Below, in pieces: positions 23,701-34,700 of a DNA stretch of 64,000 nt. Source of the DNA: Hermatobates lingyangjiaoensis (Eukaryota; Arthropoda; Insecta; Hemiptera; Hermatobatidae); the NCBI GenBank assembly GCA_026182355.1, contig JAPFBL010000380.1, forward strand, positions 62,001 to 126,000. The letters are read 5' to 3'. The position numbers and the translations under genes were made by a program. The stretch's first letter is position 1, and each line of letters opens with the position of its first letter. The notes beneath the pieces were generated by a model. The model saw nothing but the letters and a program-made list of their open reading frames with translations, did no database searches and was not told the DNA's origin.

Positions 23701-26700
23701 TTCATAGCCTATATTTTAAGTTAGACCTACACAAATCTACTGTAAAAGTTTCAGCTTTATATGTCTTATGGTAGCTGAGTTTACCTGTGACAAAGTTTTG
23801 CGGACAAACCGACAAACTGACAAACCGACAGAAATTTTTCTAAGGGTGGATTCGGTTTCTCCAATGTATGAAACGTAAAGAAAACTTGAAATGAGTCAGT
23901 TCTAAGCAATGTACAGACAAAATCATTATTTTATTTATAAAGATTATTTTATTATTTTAAATTTATATCTGATTACCTAAAGCTCATGTTGAGGTTCCTA
24001 TCCCCAGTTCAATGATTTTGGTTGGTATTTTATTAAAGTCAGGTGGTTATAGTTTGATTCGTATTGTATTTTTAATAAAGGGGTTTTCTTTATATTATAA
24101 TGATTATTATATTTAATGATTAATTTATTATTTTTAAATTTATTTAATAATTGGTATATTAATAATTGGATTTTTTTGTCGTTTTCAAACTGATATCAAA
24201 TCATTAATCGCTTATTCTTCAGTTAGATATATAGCTTTAGTAATCTGTGAAATTTTTACAATTAATTATCGGGGTATTTTGTGTGGATACGTAATTTTTG
24301 AAATCTCTCAATATGAGTAAATACATTATAACAGATTGCACGAGTTATGAACTAATATATGTTCAACGGGGCAAAGCATATAACTTTCATGCAATATAAG
24401 TATATAAGGGGATGAATATAACTCAAGAGTAAAATTTAGTGCAGGCAGTAAAGCACTAGAGGTCCTAATGTGTCTTCACGTAAACCTGGATGTGGATACT
24501 ATTTGCAGGAAACCCTTCCTGTAAAATACGAAATATTTAGAATAGTATACAATTTTAAAGTCAGTTTCAAACAGTAAAAGTCTCTAACGTAGTACAATAA
24601 GTTATTATGTCGTATTTACTCATTATAGGGTAAAAAGCTAATGAATGTAAAGGCTCAGCCTAACCTTTAGGGAAAACAAAAATAACAAAGAAATGCACTT
24701 GCCTTCTAATATGATACAGATGTACACATGACACAGATGTACCACAAACACTCACCCTTAGGTTCGTACTTTCTTCCTTATTTTATTTTATTTTTAAATT
24801 TATTTAATAATTGGATTTTTATGTCGTTTTCAAACTGATATTAAATCATTAATCGCTTATTCTTCAGTTAGATATATGGCTTTAGTAATTTGTGAAATTT
24901 TATTTTATTTTTATTTCAAACTATATTTACTTTCTATAGATAACTCTCTAATGACTTTGTATTTTTTAGTTAATGCCTGAGGAAGAACACTACGTGTTCG
25001 AAACGCGTTCTTTATACCATTAAATTTTTATATGTGGAGACCATTTCATTAGCTTTTTACCCTACAATGAGTAAAAGACTCTATTATTCTATTCTCTATT
25101 CTAAAATAGAAATTCGTTAAAGAATATTTGTCACATAGTGATGTTTACTATGTCAGTGTCAGCCAAATATGCTATGTCAGTTTGCTATTAAACTTAGACT
25201 ATATTTTATAGCTATTAAAATTAGATTGTTGCGATTAAACATATGCTAACCATATTTAAATCACCCCATTTTTTTACATTGGTATGTCAGTCAAACTATT
25301 AGACTCTGGAAAGTTATTAGATTGGAAATTATTAGACTCTGAACAAGGATTGTAGGGACCAGAGTAGCCCAGTGACTTGTGTGCTCGCCTCTGTATTGAT
25401 AGATCCGATACTCTTTTTTGTCTTCAATTTATTCAATAGAGAGGTCAAAAAAAAAATCCTGGAGTGTCATTCCTTGGTCTATTTTGATGTAATCATGTAC
25501 CCGAGCATTTACTGTATTTCAGAATTTACTGAGGCCTGACATGGACTACGACAAAAGGCGGAAATTCATTGTGCTTGGCTCCTCAGGCGAATATCTGCCT
25601 GTCATGCGATCATCCAAGCTCACTCCCCCTGACTTGCCTGTTCTCTCCATGAAGCGCTCAGCTTGTGTTGGCTCTTCCCAAGAGACTCCAGAAGAACTAT
25701 ACCCAGTTATTTCAAGGGCTTCTTGTATTGGTTCTTCTGTTGAACTAAAAAAGTCTCCTACTAGAAGTATATCTCCAGAGTTTTTTTCTGCCAGATCCAG
25801 CTTTACTGATAATGGTGATTTTTTTTTGTTAACAAAATTATACAAACATTAAATTATATCTTTATGGTAAAATTCTATAAAACACTGGATCCCAACAGGT
25901 GGTCAGAGAAGTGGTTGCAAGGAAGTTATCATTAAAAGAGGATTTTAAATGCATATGAGTTGAACGAGATACAGTTAGTATATTATTGCTGAGTTTAAAA
26001 CTCTTTTTGTTCATTTATTAGTTTTAATATTTCTTATTAAAATAATGTTTATTAACCCTGAAGATGACCAGTGATGTCGAAAGCTCGATTAATCAAGTAA
26101 AGATTTTTGCATTAAAAGTTTTTCTTAATATGTCCGTGGGAGAGTTACTTTTTCAGTTGCTTTTGCAACACCGTAAAGTGTTTACAAAAAAAGAACACGT
26201 TCTTAAAAAGATAATCAACACTGGAGCCTCTTTTGTCTTTAATCATATTTGAATAAAGTAAGCTTTGGTGCCCATTTACACGAATTTAAAAAAAAAATGT
26301 TTATATGCTTTTCTTTTTACAAATTTAAAAAGATAAATATATACTTTTTATTTTAAAAATTAAAAAAAGAATTATATATTAAATGTACTCAGTTTTACTA
26401 AGTAAGCGTATTGTTTTAGACGAAGAAGGAAGCTACAAGAAAAGCGATAAGAGAGATAAGGAAGAGAGAAGCAGTGTGTTCGCGGAGAGACTGCGAGAAG
26501 CTCTGGAGCGTGCTGAAAAGGCAGATACTACACTTTCTGAATACCACAAGTATGTAATCTTCCTTAATTTCTATTTTACTTATGTAGGCTTGGAGTCAAA
26601 ACTTTGAGATTCCAGAACTAGATACAGAGATTGACAATTGATAAAAATGTTGCAGTGACTTGTGTGTTGTTTATACGTGTAATTTTATTCTAATCGTTTG

Positions 26701-27212
26701 ATATTTTCTTCAAATGTACTCGTACCATTTCATACATTCGAGTTGCCGGTGGGTCCGTATAGTTCCAGTTTGTTGCCTGTTTATTGCCGTGTTGTTCTTC
26801 ATTATTTCTATTGCCTCGTGGATCTTTAGTCTATTGTAGTCATTCATCTATTTGATGATTCTCGCGTTTTCTGTAAGGTCCTCTCGGGTCAGCTCTGTAT
26901 TATGTTTGTCCAAGGTATACTTTTTTATATCTCCACTTTGCAGGTGCATTGTTAGGCGTCTTGATAATGTTGTCCTCGACATTCCGATGTATTTGGCATT
27001 AGACAGGAGCTCACACTCTCCTTTCGTACATTTATACTCGTAAATGACGTTGACTTTCTGTACATCATCTGTGGTGGTATTCAGGCTATTTCGTATTGCC
27101 AGATTGGTTGTAGTTTGCGACGACTTGTAGTAGAGGTGGAGTTGTATTCGGTTATTGGGTTCTTTGCATTTAACATTCCTCTTGAGGATCTGTTTTAGCA
27201 CCTCTCTCACTT

Positions 27213-27250
<38 letters not shown>

Positions 27251-30200
27251 TTCTCTCTCTCTCTCTCTCTCTTTCTTTCACTTTCTCTCTTTCTCCCCCC
27301 TCCCTCCCTCCCCCCCTCTCTCTCCCTCTTTCTCTTTTTCTCTTTCTCTCTGAAATACACACACACACACACACTCTGACAAACAAATCAAATTGACAAT
27401 TTAATCATTAATAGTCGTAATATAAAATTTATTAAAACCCTTATATTTTACTATAATTATTACACATAGTTTTAAACGTTGTTAAAATACTTTTAACAAC
27501 TGAAGGTGTATAAATATGAAGTGTATAAATAACTTTAACAAATATGAAGGTGTATAAAAGCACCTTCATATTTGTTCCAAAAAAAAAAATACAAAGTTCC
27601 GCTTTTAAACCAGTAGGTTATTTTGTGCGATCTGATCAATAAAATTATAGGTAGTTTTACATAGTAGGACAGTCAAAGCTCTCCTAATTAGAAATTTTGT
27701 ATAATAACATGCATTATTATTTATATTATTATATAAATTACTAATAGAGTTACATAAGTCAGGGAAATGGTGAACAGACTGACAAGATATTAACGTAAAG
27801 AGTTAAATGTGAAATAAATTGTTTCATAAGTAGTTTATTTTTCACGCCAGGAAGTATAATTACTGAATTATTTCTTCCCTCCTGCCTCCATGTGCAAATG
27901 TATATATTTCTTTCATCATTGCCACTGGTAATGTTACATTTACGTTGTTGTGACTATGTAAAATAAAAAAAAAAAAAATAAGAAGAAAAGTAGTTTAGGG
28001 ATAATGTAAACAAATCATTGTTTACGTTAATCATTGAACACGTTTTGATTCTTGTGCTCCTATCCTTGTGATCTTTCTTTTTGTTCTCTCTCTCTGAAAA
28101 ATATAGCGATGATACGATTAATGTGATGTGAGTTGATTTCCAGGTGGGGGAGGGAAGGATCCTGCGGCTTTGTTCTTGATGGTGAGTCCACCAAATCTAA
28201 TATCAAGGATCGTCAGTATTTGGCTGCTTCTTCAAAGTATAGCTTCACCACTGATTTTGGTTCAGGTTATCTTGTTTAAACATTTTATTATTGAGTTCCT
28301 TTTATAGTTACATTATGTTGTTTTCTTTATTCTTTTTAAACATGTTAATAGGTCTTTATCTATATGATACTGATAGAGTTGCCGCCTAGACAAGCGCTTC
28401 TCTTCCTGTTGACGGCGAATGTTAAAAAAATTGAAATGAGATATATCAGTTGTTCCTTTCTGTAAAAAATGTTCCTCTGTAATTTGACATGTCTTCATTA
28501 TCTTTGAATTATATAAATAAACGCAAAAACCCTAAACTTTTTTGATTACTAAAGTCTTGTTAACATGGAATTTCTAAAATAAAATTCCAAAAATTTAAAT
28601 GATATAAAGTAATCCCTCGCTACTTTGCGGTTCAATTTTCGCGGGGGTTCAGTGTTTCGCGGGGTCCTAAAATGTTCAATTAAAAATTAAAAAAATATTC
28701 AACTGTAATTGCAGTAAAAAATAAAAAAAAATACAACTCGTAATGAAAAAGTACAGTAGTTAGTAATTAGAGAAGAAAATATACAGGATTCTTCTTGTAC
28801 GATCGAGAAAGATTTCAAACAACCAGTGATTTGCTGGGTCAAAATGTATTCTACAGTATTAAATTAAAGTTTAATAAATAAAAGCTATTAAAAAGTATTC
28901 AATAAAGACTACAAATTAATTAAAAATATTAAAACATAATCAATTTTGTAACAAGAGAATAATAAAAATATCAAAAAATTGAAATAAATAGGCCTTTTCA
29001 TCTATAAATTAAAATAAAGGATAGCTACGCATTTTTTTATTTTATTTACTTGCATTATTATTTACTGTACAATACAGTAAGGGTATAATTCTCTCTCTTT
29101 TTCTCTCTTATAGACGGTAAAGATGTAATATTTTTTGTATTAATAATTTCTTTTTGTTTTTCATTTTTATTTACAACACAGTACAGTATTTAGTTAAGGT
29201 CAGGATTCTCTTTCTGTTGGAAAGGTCGTTGTTTCAGCTTTAGAGACTTTTATAAAGGAGCGTCCATTATACGCGGATTTTCACTTTTCGCGGGTGTGTT
29301 CTGTCCATATTATCCGCAAAAAGTGAGGGATTACTGTAATATCAAATGTTCTCCATTCATTCAAATTTCTCTCGTGGCATTTCAGTCAAATAATGTGAAC
29401 AGTTATTAACAGTATTAAAAAAATGTAGAAGTTATTTATTGATTGACCTGATTACGTTACAGTTTCCAAAAAAACCAACATTGTCACTAGTTATCATATT
29501 TGTAAAGATTCTGTTAACGATTTTAATTTTTTTGCATCTTAACATCTTTTTTTCTTTATTGCAAGCTATTTTGTTGCTACTATTTTTCATTATTAATATT
29601 TTTTTTTGTATCCACAGTTTTAAAAGTGATTCTTGTCATTACTAAATAAAAGCATGTTGTATTTTAATTCATTTTTTTATAAATTACTGTTTGAAATAGA
29701 TGAAAAACTGAGTCTTTTTACCTCAACTTAGTTTTATTTTTCCGGGAGTAAATAAGCACAGAATTATAGGTAACCAGGTGTACTCTTAAGTTGTACACAG
29801 TAGGGACAGTTACAGCTGTCCTAAGTAAAAATTTGTAGAAAAAACTCATTATTTCTTGATGACTAGTTCCTCAAAATAATTACAAGGAGTTTTTTAATGC
29901 ATAACATAATACTATTATCTCTATGTATAAAATACAAAGTTTCGTTTGACTGTCCGCCTTAGAAATAAAACTGGGGACATTTCGATACAAAGAAACATAT
30001 GGATCTTATATAATTTTTTTTTCGGGGGAACTAACTACGGTATTTTGATTTTGATCAGGGTTCTTTTTTTGGGATTTACCAACTGGGGATCCTAGGAGAA
30101 AAGCCCTCCCCTAACAGGTTTCTTTTTCGATTCCTGGAAGAGGTTAAACGACATTTTAAAACTTACTTAAATTTCCTCGAGAAAGTTAATGATATAATTT

Positions 30201-31748
30201 TGTTTTTGATGAAAATATACCATATCAGTTGTTCCTTTCTGTAAAAATGTTCCTCTTAAGAGGAATAATTTAAGAGGTCTTCATTATCATTTCATTATAT
30301 AAACAAACACAAAAAACAATCTTTGTTGATGACTAAAGTCTTATTAGTATGGAGTTCTCAAATTAATTACTAAAATAATTTTCCAAAAATTTAAATGATA
30401 TAATAATGTTCTGTAATCATCCAACTGTTTCTCCTGGTATTTCAGTCAAATAAAGTGAAATCAAATAAGCCGAACCCTTTAGACCGACTCATCGAACCCA
30501 GGTTAAGAATCATTACTGTTTCATTATATATATATATATATATAAAGATTTCACATAAACACGTGAGGATTTTGGTCATAAAACATACAACTGCTGATTA
30601 TAAGCCGACGTTTCGCCAAAAGTTGTTTGGCATTTTCAAGGCTAAAAAACAATTTATTAACGACATATCTGTTGGGTGGTAGTTCGGTGATGTATTTATC
30701 TTGCTTTACTTATGTCGTTAATAAGTTGTTTTTTAGCCTTGAAAATGCCAAACAACTTTTGGCGAAACGTCGGCTTATAATCAGCAATTGTATGTTTTAT
30801 AACCAAAATCCTTAAGAACCCCTTCTTGAATTTGAAATATCAGTGGTCGAGATATCGTTATCAATGTATATATATATGTATATATATATAACAGATTCAA
30901 TAATATATCGACCGTTTGATAGAATAGGTGTGTTCTCTAATCGGGGTTCGGTCAATTTTCGAGGATAAAAAATCAAACTCTCGTTGCCAACGTTTCGGTT
31001 TTATTTAAAACCTTTTTCATAGGCCTACAAACAAATTTCTTATTATCCTTTGTTTGGAAGCCTTGAAAAGGTTTTAAAAATTTTGAAATTTTAGGAAACG
31101 AGAGTTTGATTTTTTATCCTGGAAATTGAACGAACCGATTAGTAACACACCTATCAATATATTTAATTTTATTTTATTTGTTTTTTCCTTTTATTTTATA
31201 ACTTATTTTTCAATTCATTATATATAATTTTTTTTTTTTCCATTTTTTTTCCCTTTTTTATTATATATATTTTTTATTTTATTTAGTTATTTATTTTTTT
31301 ATTATTTCCTTTTTTAATTTTTAATTTATAATTTTAAATTTATACTTTTATCTATTGTTTTTGTTTCTCCGTTCTCCGAGTTTAGTGCCTAGCTACCTTT
31401 TTTACGCTGTGCTGCTCTTTCGGTTGACTCTTTAATTTCTTCATTCGCGCTCCTTCTTCGACGTTGGAGATCTCTTTAGTCGTCTCTACTAGTCTACTCT
31501 CCTGAGACGAAAACAGTTCGAAATATTGAATTCCTGTAAGTTTTCGTATTCTCTTTTCTGGTCGTGCTTTTGTAATTTAAAGTAATATATTTTTATATAT
31601 ATATATATAAATATTAAACATTTAGAAATTGGTTTCCTTCATTTATACAGGTTTGATTAGTAATAAACGCCATATTTACGGTTGATTAGTTTCTCTTGGA
31701 AATACACAAGGAACTAATAACCGTATTATGGCGTATTATTTAATCAAA

Positions 31749-31789
<41 letters not shown>

Positions 31790-34700
31790 GCAAAACCACT
31801 ATCTCTGTTGATGACTAAAGCCTTATTAACGTGGCGTTCTCAAATTAATTATTAAAATAAAATTCGAAAGATTTAAATGATATAATAATGTTCTGTATTC
31901 ACGCAACTGTATTCTCCTGTCAAATAACGTGAAATTGGTATTTCAGTCAAATGATGTGAAATGTTATTAACGTATTAAAAACAGTTATTTATTGATTGAT
32001 CCGATGTTGTAGAATAATAAATGAGTTGTCTCTAATGCGGAAGAGGATTGAATGTTGCAGACATGGAGGAGTGGTGCGAAGAGGCGGAGCAGTGGCTGGA
32101 TGAGGAAGGCGCTGCTGTGGTGGCCAGCGGTCGACAGGAGGCGGTACTAGAGCTAGCATCGACATTGCTGAAGAGGACTTTGTCGGAGACTTGGGCTGGC
32201 GCACTGCCTGACCTAACCCCCGAGCCAGTAGTACCCCACCCAGCAGCACCGCGCTCTCTCAGCCTCGAACTGGCTCGTAACCGGCTGGCAGCGCATCTCG
32301 TCAGTCCTTTCAGCCCGCTTGTGTGTTCTGCCTAAAATACTTAACAGTAGATAGTAGACAGTCAAGAAAACATATGCAAATCTCCAGTCCCCTCTCAACT
32401 TTATAATAAAATAGCAGCTATGCCCAACTTAATTCGGCTAGATTACTTTAAAATTGACAATCATAACATGAGTCATTTAAATATAATTAGCACACCCTCT
32501 GTTTCGCACAGGTGAACAACAGTTTATGTTGTGGAAGCCATGAATTTGGAAGCGCCCCTCGGAGAGGATGTTAAGCCGTCGGTCCCGAGCCGGTATAAAG
32601 TCAGATCCCCTCCGATGTGCCTTCACCGAGTCATCCTGGTTGTTTCCACATGGTATGAACTAAGACAGGTGAAAACAATCAGTTGTGGAAGCCATGAATT
32701 TAAAGGCCCCTCGGAGAGGATGTTAAGCCGTCGGTCCGAGCCGGTATGAAGTCCAGATCCCCTCCGATGTGCCTTCACCGAGTCATCCTGGTTGTTTCCA
32801 CATGGTATGAACTAAGACAGGTAAACAACAGTTGTGGAAGCCATGAATTTAAAAGCGCCCCTCGGAGAGGATGTTAAGCCGTCGGTCCCGAGCCGGTATG
32901 AAGTCAGATCCCCTCCGATGTGCCTTCACCGAGTCATCCTGGTTGTTTCCACATGGTATGAACTAAGACAGGTAAACAACAGTTGTGGAAGCCATGAATT
33001 TAAAAGCGCCCCTCGGAGAGGATGTTAAGCCGTCGATACCGAGCCGGTATGAAGTCAGATCCCCTCCGATGTGCCTCTACGTAATCGTCCTGGTTGTTTC
33101 CACATGGTATGAACTAAGACAGGTAAACAACAGTTGTGGAAGCCATGAATTTAAAAGCGCCCCTCGGAGAGGATGTTAAGCCGTCGGTCCCGAGCCGGTA
33201 TGAAGTCAGATCCCTTCCGATGTGCCTTCACCAAGTCATCCTGGTTGTTTCCACATGGTATGAACTAAGACAGTAAACAACAGTTGTGGAAGCCATGAAT
33301 TTAAAAGCGCCCCTCGGAGAGGATGTTAAGCCGTCGTACCGAGCCGGTATGAAGTCAGATCCCTTCCGATGTGCCTTACAAGTCATCCTGGTTGTTTCCA
33401 CATGTATGAACTAAGACAGTAACAAATGTTGTGGAAGCCATGAATTTAAAAGCGCCCCTCGGAGAGGAAGTTAAGCCGTCGGTCCCGAGCCGGTATGAAG
33501 TCAGATCCCCTCCGATGTGCCTTTACCGAGTCATCCTGGTTGTTTCCACATGGTATGAACTAAGACAGGTAAACAACAGTTGTGGAAGCCATGAATTTAA
33601 AAGCGTCCCTCGGAGAGGATGTTAAGCCATCGGTCCCGAGCCGGTATAAAGTCAGATCCCCTCCGATGTGCCTTCACCGAGTCATCCTGGTTGTTTCCAC
33701 ATGGTATGAACTAAGACAGGTAAACAACAGTTGTGGAAGCCATGAATTTAAAAGCGTCCCTGGGAGAGGAAGTTAAGCCGTCGGTCCCGATCCGGTATAA
33801 AGTCAGATCCCCTCCGATGTGCCTTCACCGAGTCATCCTGGTTGTTTCCACATGGTATTAACTAAGATAGGTGAACAACAGTTGTGGAAGCCATGAATTT
33901 AAAAGCGTCCCTCGGAGAGGATGTTAAGCCGTCGGTCCCGAGCCGGTATGAAGACAGATCCCCTCCGATGTGCCTTCACTGAGACATCCTGGTTGTTTCC
34001 ACATGGTATGAACTAAGACAGATAAACAACAGTTGTGGAAGCCATGAATTTAAAAGCGTCCCTCGGAGAGGATGTTAAGCCGTCGATACCGAGCCGGTAT
34101 GAAGTCAGATCCCCTCCGATGTGTCTTTACGTAATCGTCCTGGTTGTTTCCACATGGTATGAACTAAGACAGGTAAACAACAGTTGTGGAAGCCATGAAT
34201 TTAAAAGCGCCCCTCGGAGAGGATGTTAAGCCGTCGATACCGAGCCGGTATGAAGTCAGATCCCTTCCGATGTGCCTTCACCAAGTCATCCTGGTTGTTT
34301 CCACATGGTATGAACCAAGACAGATAAACAACAGTTGTGGAAGCCATGAATTTAAAAGCGCCCCTCGGAGAGGATGTTAAGCCGTCGATACCGAGCCGGT
34401 ATGAAGTCAGATCCCTTCCGATGTGCCTCTACGTAATCATCCTGGTTGTTTCCACATAGTATGAACTAAGAAAAGCATAATTGGATGAATGGTTCGCTTA
34501 GAGAGTCGTCTAAGGTTGGAAAGGCCACTGGGATAGCCAGTCCGCCTTATTAGTCCCATGTGGAAAATCTTCTTCAAGATATTCTTTTGCAGGGCTTGGT
34601 GGAGTGGGGTGTGTTTGTAGTGGGTTGGATTACCTGCTCGAAGCAGTCTGGCTTCTTGAATTGTCGTCCTTTCAACCTCGGTCGGTTAACGCCTGTATTT

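Noticed and set aside
25546..25845. 99-residue ORF on the reverse strand of exon 8
   Set aside because: Shadow of the forward coding exon, which has matching splice phases on both sides.
27155..27379. Leu/Ser-rich ORF (+ strand) and Arg/Glu-rich N-terminus of the reverse ORF
   Set aside because: Pure translation of a CT microsatellite. Only the GIY-YIG part of the reverse ORF is accepted.
32061..32335. Exon 11 as the true 3' end (stop at 32333)
   Set aside because: The C-terminal PARG blocks occur further on (36.7 and 38.2 kb), in phase from a good donor at 32299.
32531..34380. Repeated 64-residue ORFs starting [13 protein letters not shown]
   Set aside because: They recur with the 151-bp period and read through array junctions; similar frames come from every unit, so they are by-products of the satellite.
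32526..34470. CRISPR-like array of direct repeats
   Set aside because: Units are contiguous with no unique spacers, and the genome is eukaryotic.
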